From positions 248,001-312,000 of the forward strand of contig JBCCTU010000001.1 in NCBI GenBank assembly GCA_039198065.1: a stretch of DNA of 64,000 nucleotides. Direction: 5' to 3'. This DNA is from CALHVX01 sp039198065. GTDB lineage: Bacteria > Pseudomonadota > Gammaproteobacteria > Pseudomonadales > Azotimanducaceae. The notes beneath the pieces were generated by a model that saw only the letters and a list, made by a program, of their open reading frames with translations, was not told the DNA's origin and ran no database searches. Made by a program: the position numbers and the translations under genes. This document shows positions 8,988-17,564 of the stretch, one piece after another. Every line of letters starts with the position of its first letter. Position 1 is the first letter of the stretch.

Positions 8988-10094
8988 ATGTCGGCGAGTG
9001 CATTTCTGTTGAGCTCCCGCGGTGGTATGGGCCGGCTGCTGGCCGGTCTGCTGCTCAGCGCCGCAGCGCTTCAAACGGCGTACGCAGCGCCGAAGCACGA
9101 CGCCGCAGCAGAACATAAGGCAGCACAGAGTCGTCATTCCTCCGGTGCGCATGGGCCCCATGGCGGTGGTGCGATGCTCACGTATCGGTTCATGCGCATG
9201 TCGATGGCTGGGAGCCTCAACGGTCAGCGGCGGCAGTCGTCTACGGCGATCGCAACGACAGAGCTCAATCCTTTTTCTGACCAGCCCATGCAGCCACCCA
9301 CGTTGCGGGTCGTCCCCAGGTCAATGACCGTGGATATGCACGGCTTCGGCTTGATGTATGCACTCACGGAACGGGTGTCGCTGGCAGCAATGACCGGCTT
9401 CGTCGAAAAGACCATGGACCACGTCACCTTCTCAGGCCCAACGGGCGATGTCGTGCTTGGGCGCTTTACAACGAATACATCGGGTGTTGCCGATACGCGG
9501 GTATCGGCGTTGATACAGTTGGTGTCCCGGCCAGCATGGCGGATTCAGGCGCGATTGGGGCTATCGTTGCCCACCGCTTCGATCGATGAGCGGGATGAGG
9601 TACTGACGCCAGCGGGCGCGCGGCGGCAGTCGCAGTTGCCCTACCCGATGCAACTGGGTTCCGGCACCGTTGATGCCCTCTTGGGTCTGACCTTCGCCGG
9701 TGACCTGGGAGCGCTGGGCTGGGAGTCGCAATGGCAAAGCGTGGTTCGGCTTGGGGAGAACGACGCCGGTTACGCCCTCGGCGATGAACATGAGGTGTCG
9801 GCAACCCTGAGCTACCGTCTGACCGATCCGCTGAAGCTCCACGCTCGCCTACGTTATTTCGATCGCGGCAATGTCGATGGCGCGGATCCAAGGATTCAAG
9901 CGCCGGTGCAGACGGCTGACCCACAGCGTCAGGGCGCTGAGCGCCTGGATTTTGGCCTCGGTTTGGCCTGGTCACCGAGCGGCGGACGCCGACAGGTGAC
10001 CCTGGAGGCCTATCGGCCAGTGCAGCAGAATTTAGACGGGCCGCAGCTGGAAACGGACTGGTCGCTTGCGCTCGGTGTGCGCGTTGGTTTGTAG
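8988..10094 (+). CDS. Putative outer-membrane beta-barrel protein (MetA-pathway/'transporter' type)
   Basis: The 368-residue protein has a signal peptide (hydrophobic stretch about 16-34, cleavage near AYAAPKHD), then a His-rich linker including GAHGPHGGG. Strand-like alternation follows to a final WSLALGVRVGL. The motif MLTYRFMRMSMAGSLNG resembles proteins annotated as putative outer-membrane transporters (PF13557-like) that occur near metal-handling genes. The His-rich head could bind metal; that is inference. ATG 8988 is one choice; Met14 (position 9027) would give a shorter N-region. It is convergent with yihA, leaving 4 bases between stops. Confidence 0.6.
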   Translation: MSASAFLLSSRGGMGRLLAGLLLSAAALQTAYAAPKHDAAAEHKAAQSRHSSGAHGPHGGGAMLTYRFMRMSMAGSLNGQRRQSSTAIATTELNPFSDQPMQPPTLRVVPRSMTVDMHGFGLMYALTERVSLAAMTGFVEKTMDHVTFSGPTGDVVLGRFTTNTSGVADTRVSALIQLVSRPAWRIQARLGLSLPTASIDERDEVLTPAGARRQSQLPYPMQLGSGTVDALLGLTFAGDLGALGWESQWQSVVRLGENDAGYALGDEHEVSATLSYRLTDPLKLHARLRYFDRGNVDGADPRIQAPVQTADPQRQGAERLDFGLGLAWSPSGGRRQVTLEAYRPVQQNLDGPQLETDWSLALGVRVGL

Positions 10095-10098
10095 CGCT

Positions 10099-10785
10099 TT
10101 AGTCAGCAGTGCTTTCGTCTGCAGCGCTTGGGTTCGCAGCAGAATCCGGCGGTTCCGTTACGGTCAGGGGTTCAACGCGCTGCAGCCAGTCATTGAGGCG
10201 TGCAATCAATAGGTCCTGGCCCTGGCCGCGCAGGGCCGAGAAGCAGTCGACGTACCGCTCTCCAGTGCCGTAGGTCGATAGGGCCTGGCGAACGGTTTGC
10301 AGGGTTCGCTTTTGCGCACCTGACTTGAGTTTATCGGCTTTGTTCAACAGAACCTGTACTGGAAGTTCGACGTCGGTGGCCCAGCGCAACAGATCTTGGT
10401 CGAAATCCTGCAGCGGATGCCGGATATCCATAACCAGCACGATGCCGATGAGCGCTTCGCGGTTCTCCAGGTAATCGTTCACCGCCCGCTGCCAGCTGGC
10501 CTGGGCGCTTGCCGAGACCTTCGCATAACCGTAGCCGGGTAGGTCGACGAAACGTCCCTGAGCCACCCCCGATACGATGAGGTTGAAGAAGTTCAGCAGC
10601 TGGGTGCGTCCCGGTGTGCGCGAAGTCTTCGCGGTTTTGCGGCTTCCTGAGAGCCGATTCAGCACGCTCGACTTGCCGGCATTAGACCGGCCGGCAATCG
10701 CGACTTCTGGCAGGTCCGGTGGCGGTGCGTGACGGCGATCCGGCGCACTTAAGCTAAACTCTAAACGCAGGCGGTCGGTGTCCAT
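10099..10785 (-). CDS. yihA: Ribosome biogenesis GTPase YihA/YsxC (EngB)
   Basis: TRAFAC-class GTPase required for assembly of the large ribosomal subunit. GTP-binding motifs are all visible: G1 AGRSNAGKSS, G2 region KTSRTPGRTQLLNFF, G3 VDLPGYG, G4 LLNKADKL and G5 FSA. The preferred start is ATG 10785 (MDTDRLRLEF, 228 residues), because the longer frame would need a TTG at 10830 and adds atypical residues. The C-terminal tail after LNDWLQ is extended by about 25 Ala/Ser/Glu-rich residues. The gene diverges from the cytochrome c4 gene, as in Pseudomonas. Confidence 0.95.
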   Translation of the reverse strand: MDTDRLRLEFSLSAPDRRHAPPPDLPEVAIAGRSNAGKSSVLNRLSGSRKTAKTSRTPGRTQLLNFFNLIVSGVAQGRFVDLPGYGYAKVSASAQASWQRAVNDYLENREALIGIVLVMDIRHPLQDFDQDLLRWATDVELPVQVLLNKADKLKSGAQKRTLQTVRQALSTYGTGERYVDCFSALRGQGQDLLIARLNDWLQRVEPLTVTEPPDSAANPSAADESTAD

Positions 10786-10913
10786 AAATCGCTTTTCTGC
10801 CCGAGTCTTAACACTGCCTGCACTGTCCAAAACGTATCATCCAGCCCCAGTTAGCAGTCAATGCGGCAACGCAATGTCTGCAGGATTTATTGAATCGAGT
10901 GCAAGAACTAAAA

Positions 10914-11561
10914 ATGAGAATCAATACCAAATACGGGCTGGGTTTGGCGGTCCTCGTTGCGCTTTTAACCTCTCCGGCATCATTCGCAGTTGAAGGATCG
11001 TCCGGCGACCCGGCAAAAGGCGAAGCAAACGCGCTCATCTGCAGTGGCTGTCACGGTCAGGACGGTCACTCCACGATCGATCCAAGCTACGCAAAGCTCG
11101 CTGGGCAAAACGAGAAGTATCTTTACAATCAGCTTTCCATGATCCGTGACGACGAGCGGAAGATTGCGCTCATGACCGGAATCCTAACCGGCAAGTCAGA
11201 TCAGGATCTTCGCGACTTGGCGGCCTACTTCGCGAACCTGCCCGCGGACACAGATCGTGTGGCGGATTTAAACGAGACACAGGTCCTGAGAGCCGAAGAG
11301 ATCTACCGTGGGGGCATCGCCGACCGTGCCGTCGCGGCTTGTGCTGCGTGTCACGGCCCGAGGGGCAATGGCAACCGGTTCGCCGGGTTCCCATCGATCG
11401 CTGGACAGTCCGCTGAGTACACGGTTAACCAGCTCACGGCCTATCGAGAACAGCAGCGGGGTAGCTCCGATGGTGCAAGTGGCATGATGTGGGGCGTTGC
11501 GCGCGGGCTGACGGATGGCGATATCCAGATCCTTGCGCAGTACATCCAAGGGCTGAACTGA
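10914..11561 (+). CDS. Diheme cytochrome c4
   Basis: Periplasmic electron carrier built from two similar class I cytochrome domains. The 215 residues have a signal peptide (GLGLAVLVALLTSPASFA) and two heme c attachment sites, CSGCH and CAACH. Likely distal methionines lie in MTGILTG and GASGMMWGVA. KGEANALICSGCHGQDG and the duplicated KLAGQ/SIAGQ segments are typical of c4. ATG 10914 was chosen over an in-frame TTG at 10890. It could donate electrons to a terminal oxidase, which fits the heme A/O genes at the window start. It lies 142 bases upstream of dsbA, the usual neighbour. Confidence 0.93.
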   Translation: MRINTKYGLGLAVLVALLTSPASFAVEGSSGDPAKGEANALICSGCHGQDGHSTIDPSYAKLAGQNEKYLYNQLSMIRDDERKIALMTGILTGKSDQDLRDLAAYFANLPADTDRVADLNETQVLRAEEIYRGGIADRAVAACAACHGPRGNGNRFAGFPSIAGQSAEYTVNQLTAYREQQRGSSDGASGMMWGVARGLTDGDIQILAQYIQGLN

Positions 11562-11703
11562 GCGTTCGTCGCACAGCGTAAAGTCGCCAATAGGTTCATG
11601 CTTCACTCAGCTGCGTCAGGCACACTAGGTGCTCGGTCGCAGCCTCGTACGCGGTGGCCAGTCGCAGGAGCCCCAGCCCTAGAGCCCTAGGAGAGACTTT
11701 GTC

Positions 11704-12480
11704 ATGAACCGCTTCATGAGCGCCGTGAGCCAAATCATCCACTATTCACTCCCGAGAGCGTGGCTTGGTACACATCTGAGGATCACGGCTACGCTTTTGC
11801 TCGGATTAGCATATGGCTTCTCAGCAAGCACATGGGCGGCCGCAGATGAAGGTGCCAGAGCTGCCGATGGGACCTCAGCCATGCTCATGCGTTATCGCGA
11901 GGGCACCCACTACCAAAAGGTGCCGACGGCTGCGGCCAGCCGGCGCGACGGGGTTGAGGTCGTCGAATTTTTCTCCTACGGCTGCATACACTGCTTCAAC
12001 TTTGATCCGGCCGTGGAGGCCTGGGAAGGCGAGGTCGGTGGCGGCGTTGCCTTTAAACGGATTCCCGCGGTGTTTAACCGTACCTGGGAATTCCTGGCCC
12101 AGGCGTTTTATACGGCGGATGCGCTCGGTGTCGGGGAAGAAATGCACCAGCCGTTGTTCCGTGCCATCCACACCGACAACATCAACATTGGTGACCCGGC
12201 ATTGATGGCGAAGCTCTTCAAAGACCACGGCGGGATTGAAGCCAGCGACTTTGCCGAGGCGTTTGATTCCTTTAGTGTCCGGAGCAAAGTCCAGCAGTCA
12301 AAGCGGCTTGGTCAGCAGATGCGTCTGCGCGCCGTACCGAGCATGGTTGTCGGCGGACAGTACGTCGTCGATGGCAGCATGCTTGAGGGCGGGAACGACG
12401 AAATGCTGAAGGTCGTCGACTACCTTGTAGACCTGCTTGAGACTGAGCGCACCATGCTTGAAGCGGCGGCAGGCGATTGA
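11704..12480 (+). CDS. dsbA: Thiol:disulfide interchange protein DsbA with an unusual CIHC active site
   Basis: Periplasmic thioredoxin-fold oxidase that inserts disulfide bonds. The 258 residues start with a long N-region and a hydrophobic signal segment (about 27-45, ending TWAAADEG). The active site at residues 94-97 is C-I-H-C within EFFSYGCIHCFNFDP, whereas DsbA normally has CPHC. The cis-proline loop is present (RLRAVPSMVVGGQYVVDGS). ATG 11704 is preceded by AGGAGAGAC. Position between cytochrome c4 and an endonuclease/exonuclease/phosphatase gene is the classic dsbA locus. The Ile substitution may shift redox potential. Confidence 0.93.
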   Translation: MNRFMSAVSQIIHYSLPRAWLGTHLRITATLLLGLAYGFSASTWAAADEGARAADGTSAMLMRYREGTHYQKVPTAAASRRDGVEVVEFFSYGCIHCFNFDPAVEAWEGEVGGGVAFKRIPAVFNRTWEFLAQAFYTADALGVGEEMHQPLFRAIHTDNINIGDPALMAKLFKDHGGIEASDFAEAFDSFSVRSKVQQSKRLGQQMRLRAVPSMVVGGQYVVDGSMLEGGNDEMLKVVDYLVDLLETERTMLEAAAGD

Positions 12481-12496
12481 TCGCCGGCACCACAGT

Positions 12497-13513
12497 ATGA
12501 GTGGGATCAACCGCAATCGGACCGGCGGTGCTTATGCTAAAACGGCGGCTAATGACGAACGAGCGCCCTGGCAACCCCGTTGGAGTGATCCGCGCGGCTG
12601 GGCATCGCGCCCACCGCGGCATCAAGCGGTAGCTCATCAGATCAACGATCGTGTCGCTGAAACGGGCGCGAATGATCACTCGACGCGGCTGAAGCTGCTC
12701 ACCTTCAACATTCAGGTTGGGATCAAAACCAGCCGTTACCGTCACTACGTAACCAACGGCTGGAAGCACCTGTGGCCGCATGAAGAGCGGGCGCTGAACC
12801 TGCGCAAGGTTGGTGACATCGTCTCGGATTACGACGTCGTTGCCCTGCAGGAGATCGACGGTGGCAGCCTGCGCAGTGGCTATCTGAATCAGGTGGAATT
12901 CCTCGCCGAACAGGCCGGGTTTCCCTACTGGTACACGCAAACAAATCGTGCCCTTGGTATGTTTGCCCAGCACGGCAACGGGTTGCTGAGCCGGATCGAG
13001 CCGATCGGTCTTGAGGACCACAAAATGCCGGGCACCTTGCCCGGGCGCGGCGCGATTCTGGTACGCATTCCGCTCACGCCAGAAGTCGATGGCAAACCGG
13101 GCGCCGCGTTAGTGCTGGCTATGCTGCACCTGTCACTCGGGCCACGGTCTCGCGAATGGCAGCTGCACTACCTCGCGGAGCGACTCGCGGACGAACAGCA
13201 CTTCGTGGTCATGGGCGATCTGAACACCCACATGGCCGAGGACGTTCGCCGGTCACCGCTCGTGGATCTCGGGCTTGCCGTACCGGCGGAGCCACCAGCG
13301 ACGTTCCCAGCCTGGGAGCCTCAGCTGTCACTCGACCACGTGCTCGTCTCCCCACACCTCGAAGTCGAGCGCTACGAAGCACTGCCTTGTCATCTATCGG
13401 ATCACCTGCCCATTGGCGTCACCCTTCGGCTGACACCGGATGCACATCGAACGTTGGGCCGTGGGGTCGCTCAACGAGTCGACCAACGGCAGGCAGATTC
13501 TTGGACCCGATAG
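12497..13513 (+). CDS. Endonuclease/exonuclease/phosphatase (EEP) family protein
   Basis: Metal-dependent phosphodiesterase fold shared by exonuclease III and DNase I-like phosphatases. Motifs in order: LKLLTFNIQVG (metal-ligand Asn), VVALQEIDGGS (catalytic Glu), HGNGLLSRIEP, LHLSLGPRSREWQL, FVVMGDLNTHM (Asp/Asn pair) and the terminal LDHVLVSPHLEV...LSDHLPIGVTL with the catalytic His. About 75 poorly conserved residues precede the domain, so the start is uncertain; ATG 12497 gives 338 residues. Its position 16 bases after dsbA matches other gammaproteobacteria, where this protein has no settled substrate. Confidence 0.85.
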   Translation: MSGINRNRTGGAYAKTAANDERAPWQPRWSDPRGWASRPPRHQAVAHQINDRVAETGANDHSTRLKLLTFNIQVGIKTSRYRHYVTNGWKHLWPHEERALNLRKVGDIVSDYDVVALQEIDGGSLRSGYLNQVEFLAEQAGFPYWYTQTNRALGMFAQHGNGLLSRIEPIGLEDHKMPGTLPGRGAILVRIPLTPEVDGKPGAALVLAMLHLSLGPRSREWQLHYLAERLADEQHFVVMGDLNTHMAEDVRRSPLVDLGLAVPAEPPATFPAWEPQLSLDHVLVSPHLEVERYEALPCHLSDHLPIGVTLRLTPDAHRTLGRGVAQRVDQRQADSWTR

Positions 13514-13797
13514 TTGAGGCCGCTCAGGCGCAGCTAAAACCGCTTTTCGAAGCGCTGCTCGAGCGGTTCAAAGACGACGGGGCGCTGTACGAAATGTCGT
13601 TTTTTGCCGTCCAGTACGATGCCCTGAATCGGGCCACGGATGACGTCTCCATTGCCGAGCTGTTCATGCAGCTCTCGTCGGTTGCCTTCCTCGGGTTCCA
13701 GTTCACACCGCAGCAGGCGGTGATGGTGGATGAGCTACTGGCCAAAGCCGAACAAATGGCGCATGCCCTGTCGGCTGACGACGATCAAGCTCACTGA
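13501..13797 (+). CDS. Small conserved-looking hypothetical protein (98 aa)
   Basis: I do not recognise this gene. The open frame extends far upstream, but only the last 98 codons look like protein: mainly helical and acidic, with FLGFQFTPQQAVMVDELLAKAEQMAHAL, ending at 13797. A TTG at 13501 gives residues DPIVEAAQAQLKPLFEALL and overlaps the preceding stop by 13 bases, implying translational coupling. No ATG or GTG fits at the same point and no strong ribosome binding site is seen, so the start is provisional. No signal peptide or membrane segment. It is convergent with the prohibitin gene, 20 bases away. Confidence 0.6.
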   Translation: MDPIVEAAQAQLKPLFEALLERFKDDGALYEMSFFAVQYDALNRATDDVSIAELFMQLSSVAFLGFQFTPQQAVMVDELLAKAEQMAHALSADDDQAH

Positions 13798-13817
13798 ATC
13801 GGCGTTCCCTGCGCGGC

Positions 13818-14732
13818 TCACTTTTTGCCGATATCGCCGAGGTTCAAGATGGGAACCGCACCTTCGCCGGAAACCCGCGGCAACACGCCGTCCCATTTCT
13901 CAGCCATGCGCAGCTGAATGAGTTCCGGATTGTTACGCAGTGCTTCGGCTTCGCGTCGAATCGCATCCGCCTTGGCTTTCGATTCCGCATTGATTTCGTA
14001 GGCCGAGGCATCGGCGGCGAGCGTGCGCTGTGCCGCCGCAGCTTCTGCCTGGGTGACGATGCGGATCTTGTCGTTCTCTGCCTTCAGCGCTTCCTGCTCT
14101 GCCTTTACCTTTTCTTCAATCGCCTTGTTGAACTCTGGTGAAAAGTCAAACTCCGTAATGGCGACGTTGGCGAGCTGAACGGCGCCTTCGATGTCTTTTT
14201 CCTTAAGAGTGGCGTCTATGAAGGCGCTGATGGCTTCCTGAATGCCTGCTTTGACCGCGGTTCGCTTAGTAATGAGTTCTTCCGCTGTGTATTGGGCTGT
14301 GACGGCCTTTACCGATTCGAGGATCGCCGGGTTTACCAGCGTAGCGGCGACCGCGGCGCGCGTACCAATCCGCTGATAGGTGAGCGGTGCTACGGGACCG
14401 ATGAGCGAGTACTGCACCGTGACTTTGGTGGATACGTTCTGAAGGTCTTTTGATGCGGCGGTTGCGGCAGACTCGGCCCGATTCAGGCGGATATCTACCT
14501 GCTCGACGCGATCAAGAAATGGTTTCTTGATGTGAAACCCTTCCGGGAGGGCTTCCGGCTGTACCGCGCCGAGCGTACGAATGACACCCACGTGCCCGCT
14601 CTCGACGATGACGAAGGCCTCCGACGCCAGCATGAAGAGAAGAAACACGACCACGCCGATCGCGACAAAAGACTTCTGCACGTTGCTCTCCCGTTGTTTG
14701 CGCGTTCGCGCGCGCTCGATGTCGTTACTCAT
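13818..14732 (-). CDS. Prohibitin/Band 7 (SPFH) family membrane protein
   Basis: SPFH proteins form large ring-like cages on the inner membrane and often modulate membrane proteases. The 304 residues comprise an N-terminal helix (about 21-45, KSFVAIGVVVFLLFMLASEAF) and an SPFH domain with VESGHVGVIRTLGAVQPEALPEGFH. A long Ala/Glu-rich coiled coil follows (about 205-270, including KVKAEQEALKAENDKIRIVTQAEA written here in two adjoining halves). The C-terminus carries WDGVLPRVSGEGAVPIL, which is prohibitin-like rather than HflK/HflC-like. ATG 14732 has GGGA upstream. No obvious protease partner is adjacent. Confidence 0.9.
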   Translation of the reverse strand: MSNDIERARTRKQRESNVQKSFVAIGVVVFLLFMLASEAFVIVESGHVGVIRTLGAVQPEALPEGFHIKKPFLDRVEQVDIRLNRAESAATAASKDLQNVSTKVTVQYSLIGPVAPLTYQRIGTRAAVAATLVNPAILESVKAVTAQYTAEELITKRTAVKAGIQEAISAFIDATLKEKDIEGAVQLANVAITEFDFSPEFNKAIEEKVKAEQEALKAENDKIRIVTQAEAAAAQRTLAADASAYEINAESKAKADAIRREAEALRNNPELIQLRMAEKWDGVLPRVSGEGAVPILNLGDIGKK

Positions 14733-14778
14733 AGGTTCGATCCCGATGATGGGTCTGCGGTGCCGCCTTGCCGGTCTC

Positions 14779-16170
14779 TTACTGGGTCGGCGTCTCGCTC
14801 TGCACTAACCGCAGGCGGGCCTCGACCAGCGGCAGGTGGGTGCGCCCGCTGTACGGTTCGTCATCAAGTATAAACCGGGGTCCTTCCCAGGTACCGCGCT
14901 CTTCGGCGTTCGCGAGGGCAGCATCGATGCGAGCGACGGCGGCGGTATCGAGCTGGCCGTCCCGCAGACGCGCAGCCCAGGCGTTGCCATCGAAACCGGC
15001 GGCGATGAGCTCGGTTCGTATCATGTCAGCGTCGGTGATATCAGCGTTGTGCTCCCAGTACGCGTTAAAGCAGGCCGCGATGAAGGGCTCGACGGCAGGC
15101 GCGTCCGGTTGGTCGTCGACCCACAGCAACGCGTCATCGAACAGCGCAGCCGACGTCGGGGAGTAACGCCGCTCGATGGAGCAACCGAGCGCTGCGGCCT
15201 GGGCTTCGAGGCTTGCGACACGATAGCGGCTGCGATGCCGGCGGTGGGCCACGCCCCGTACAGTGCTATCGGCCGTTGCCTCAGATTCGTTTGGGCGCGC
15301 AGTCGGCGCTGGTCCGCGAAACGGAAGCCAGCGCGCTTGGCGGCCTGTGGTGTCAAGCATAGCGACGGTCGCGGCGAGCCCCAGATAGCTCGGCGCTTCG
15401 AGCAGATCGATGTAGATGTCGATACGCTCGACGGGCTTGAGCTGCGCCGCCAGCGTCGGCGTTTCAACATCGCGGCCCGACAGTCGATCGTAGCGTACGT
15501 CCGGCGCGGGTCCTGGGTTGCCGAGGAGGCGGTGCCGCAGGACGGCTAGATTCTCGCGTCCAAACCAGAACTCACCCCCATGGACGTAGGTCGGAACGCC
15601 GTAGATGCCGGCGTCGAAAATAGCGGTCTGCTCGATGTCGTGTTGTTCCCGCCCCACCCCGGTTGCGTAGGCGGCGAAGCCGGCGGTCTCGACGTCTGCG
15701 GCGCGGAGGGTTTGCGTGACCAGGGCCAGGTCCTCGATGTCCAGGTCGCGCTGCCAGAACGGCGGGTAGACTCGGTCCAGGAACGCATCAAGGGCTTCCG
15801 GTGCCGTTGTCCGGACCCAGTTGAATGCGATGTGGATCAGCGCTGTATCCCAGATCTTTTCTGTTCCTCGGAGCGGGTACCCCTGCAGCGCCGCGTAGCG
15901 CCGTGCATCTCGGTAGGCGTACTTCACCGCACCCCATTGCGACCTGCTGCGGCGGGCCGTTTCCACCTTGCCGCGCTTATCGAGCTTCGCGGATCCCAGG
16001 TAGCTGGGGATATTCAAGGTCAGCGGGCGCCAATCGAAGCGCAGTCCCAGTTCCGCCTCCAGGGCCCGGGTGGGCGCGCGGGCGATGAAGGCGTAAGGGC
16101 TTTTGATGTCCAGGTAGACGATCACTGGGCTGCTCGTGGAGCTCAGCGGATCGAAACTGTCATTACCCAT
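14779..16170 (-). CDS. Tandem DsbA-fold protein (2-hydroxychromene-2-carboxylate isomerase-like)
   Basis: The 463-residue protein appears to contain two thioredoxin-like DsbA/HCCA-isomerase domains in series. The first (about 15-225) begins VIVYLDIKSPYAFIA and ends with IYGVPTYVHGGEFWFGRENL, the cis-Pro loop and terminal helix of the family. The second (about 255-445) begins RIDIYIDLLEAPSYLGLA and ends with a weaker GPRFILDDEPYSGRTHL copy. Neither has a CxxC motif, so glutathione-dependent isomerase or oxidoreductase chemistry is more likely than disulfide exchange. ATG 16170 was chosen for its TGGAG site; a longer frame starts at 16218. Substrate unknown. Confidence 0.78.
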   Translation of the reverse strand: MGNDSFDPLSSTSSPVIVYLDIKSPYAFIARAPTRALEAELGLRFDWRPLTLNIPSYLGSAKLDKRGKVETARRSRSQWGAVKYAYRDARRYAALQGYPLRGTEKIWDTALIHIAFNWVRTTAPEALDAFLDRVYPPFWQRDLDIEDLALVTQTLRAADVETAGFAAYATGVGREQHDIEQTAIFDAGIYGVPTYVHGGEFWFGRENLAVLRHRLLGNPGPAPDVRYDRLSGRDVETPTLAAQLKPVERIDIYIDLLEAPSYLGLAATVAMLDTTGRQARWLPFRGPAPTARPNESEATADSTVRGVAHRRHRSRYRVASLEAQAAALGCSIERRYSPTSAALFDDALLWVDDQPDAPAVEPFIAACFNAYWEHNADITDADMIRTELIAAGFDGNAWAARLRDGQLDTAAVARIDAALANAEERGTWEGPRFILDDEPYSGRTHLPLVEARLRLVQSETPTQ

Positions 16171-16406
16171 GTTAACTCCAGATGACACCGCACAAGGCTG
16201 GTGCAGGGTGCACCGCACAAATTCAGTCCTATCAGGCCCAAACCGCCTCGTGTACCGGTCGCATCATCATTTCGGGCCTGGACGATACACCTTAGCTCGC
16301 GAGAGCCCGACACTCGGGGGCGATCGGCACGGTTCTACCGCGGAGAATTGCCGTAGCGGGGCCTTGAGCGGGTTGGCACAGCGATTGCTTGGACAAATGT
16401 GACGTC

Positions 16407-16513
16407 GGTCGGCTCTCTCTCCCCTCTCTCGACCCCGCTGACGACGTTGAAAGCGCGGCTCGCCGTACTTTCGCAGTGCCCGGTCTTCTCTCCCCTCGAC
16501 CGGGCACTGTTTT
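16407..16513 (+). ncRNA. Candidate small RNA or structured leader with two CU-rich hairpin loops
   Basis: Two consecutive inverted repeats. The first pairs GGTCG (16407-16411) with CGACC (16430-16434) around an 18-base pyrimidine loop containing CTCTCTCCCCTCTCT. The second pairs AGTGCCCGGTC (16475-16485) perfectly with GACCGGGCACT (16498-16508) around TTCTCTCCCCTC. Both loops contain TCTCCCC, complementary to GGGGAGA in the ribosome binding site of the PhyH gene at 16619-16625. The 5' end is unknown. It may be a free small RNA or the 5' leader of the PhyH mRNA. Only the pairing is seen; expression is inference. Confidence 0.35.
16475..16513 (+). terminator. Intrinsic terminator-like hairpin
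   Basis: Perfect 11-bp GC-rich stem with a 12-base loop, followed directly by GTTTTCC. The T-run is short (four). No gene on the plus strand ends upstream, so if it terminates transcription it ends a non-coding transcript or attenuates the PhyH leader. Confidence 0.45.
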
Positions 16514-16631
16514 CCTCTCCTTCGGCTTTATACCTCACCAAATCGGCACGGCTCGTATTTTTGCCGCATTCGCGTTGAACTAGTGCCTTGCAACGATGCG
16601 GTGCTGCTAGCGATAGGAGGGGGAGACGAAC

Positions 16632-17564
16632 ATGCCAACACTACAAACGCTGCCGGCGAGCAGCCCCACAGAACGCGTTTTGGAGCAGCTGACCCGCGAT
16701 GGCGCAGTCATCTTGAGCGACGCGCTGCCGAGTGCGGAGCGCGAGACGCTGGTCGGGGAGTTGGAGCCGTTCATTGCCCGCACACCGTTCGGGAGCGATG
16801 ATTTCACCGGTCGCAAGACCCAACGGACCGGAGCCTTAGTGGCTCGCTCGCCAGCGTGCCGTCCGGTGGTCATGGCGGCACCGGTGCTGGCCGTGGCGCG
16901 GCGGTTTCTGTCGCCGTTCGCTGAACGGATTTTGCTTCACCTGACACAGACCATCTTCATTCACCCGCGCCAGGGCGCTCAAATTCTGCACCGTGACCGA
17001 CTGGCTTGGGGCAACCACATACCGCGCAGCATCGAACCGCAGTGCAACACGATTTGGGCGCTAACGGACTTTACGGCGGAAAACGGCGCGACGCGCGTTG
17101 TGCCTGGCAGCAACCACTGGAGCGACGACCGCCGAGCGGGGGTTGAAGACACCTGCCAGGCAGAAATGGCGGCAGGGTCGGTGCTGCTGTATAGCGGCAG
17201 CGTTCTGCACAGCGGCGGTGAGAATCGCTCCACGGCTCCGCGGCTGGGTTTGAACATCACCTATTGCCTGGGTTGGCTGCGACAGGAAGAGAACCAGTAT
17301 CTGTCGTGCCCGCCGCACATTGCTCGAACCCTCGAGCCGGAGCTGCAGGAGCTGCTTGGCTATACCCAGGGTAACTACGCGCTCGGCTACTACTCCGACC
17401 CGGAGGCGACTGAAGCCGGCCGTGATCTGCTGCCCCCGGAAATGGCCCTGGGCAGACTGCCGCGGGAAGGCCAGGGTTTGTCTATGTCCGAAGCCACGGA
17501 CACCGGCGTGAGTCTCGCCGATGTCGAAAAGAAGGGGAAACTTGTTGGCGCAGACCAGCTCTGA
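16632..17564 (+). CDS. Phytanoyl-CoA dioxygenase (PhyH) family Fe(II)/2-oxoglutarate oxygenase
   Basis: Double-stranded beta-helix oxygenase that would hydroxylate a small molecule using iron and 2-oxoglutarate. In 310 residues the iron ligands are visible as the HxD motif ILHRDRLAW and the distal His in LLYSGSVLHSGGENRS; the following Arg (TAPRLGLNITY) fits 2-oxoglutarate binding. NGATRVVPGSNHW is a strong family signature. ATG 16632 follows AGGAGGGGGA, one of the strongest ribosome binding sites in the window. The 3' end overlaps the annotated pqiA start by 44 bases. Substrate unknown. Confidence 0.88.
   Translation: MPTLQTLPASSPTERVLEQLTRDGAVILSDALPSAERETLVGELEPFIARTPFGSDDFTGRKTQRTGALVARSPACRPVVMAAPVLAVARRFLSPFAERILLHLTQTIFIHPRQGAQILHRDRLAWGNHIPRSIEPQCNTIWALTDFTAENGATRVVPGSNHWSDDRRAGVEDTCQAEMAAGSVLLYSGSVLHSGGENRSTAPRLGLNITYCLGWLRQEENQYLSCPPHIARTLEPELQELLGYTQGNYALGYYSDPEATEAGRDLLPPEMALGRLPREGQGLSMSEATDTGVSLADVEKKGKLVGADQL

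Larger units (their letters stand above)
16171..16631. other. Non-coding gap between divergent genes
   Basis: Holds no convincing ORF. Next to the minus-strand gene is a ten-base direct repeat CACCGCACAA at 16186-16195 and 16211-16220, spaced 25 bases, which could be operator half-sites. The right half carries CU-rich hairpins described separately and, at 16615-16624, a very strong AGGAGGGGGA ribosome binding site for the PhyH gene. No clear sigma-70 promoter could be assigned. Confidence 0.6.
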
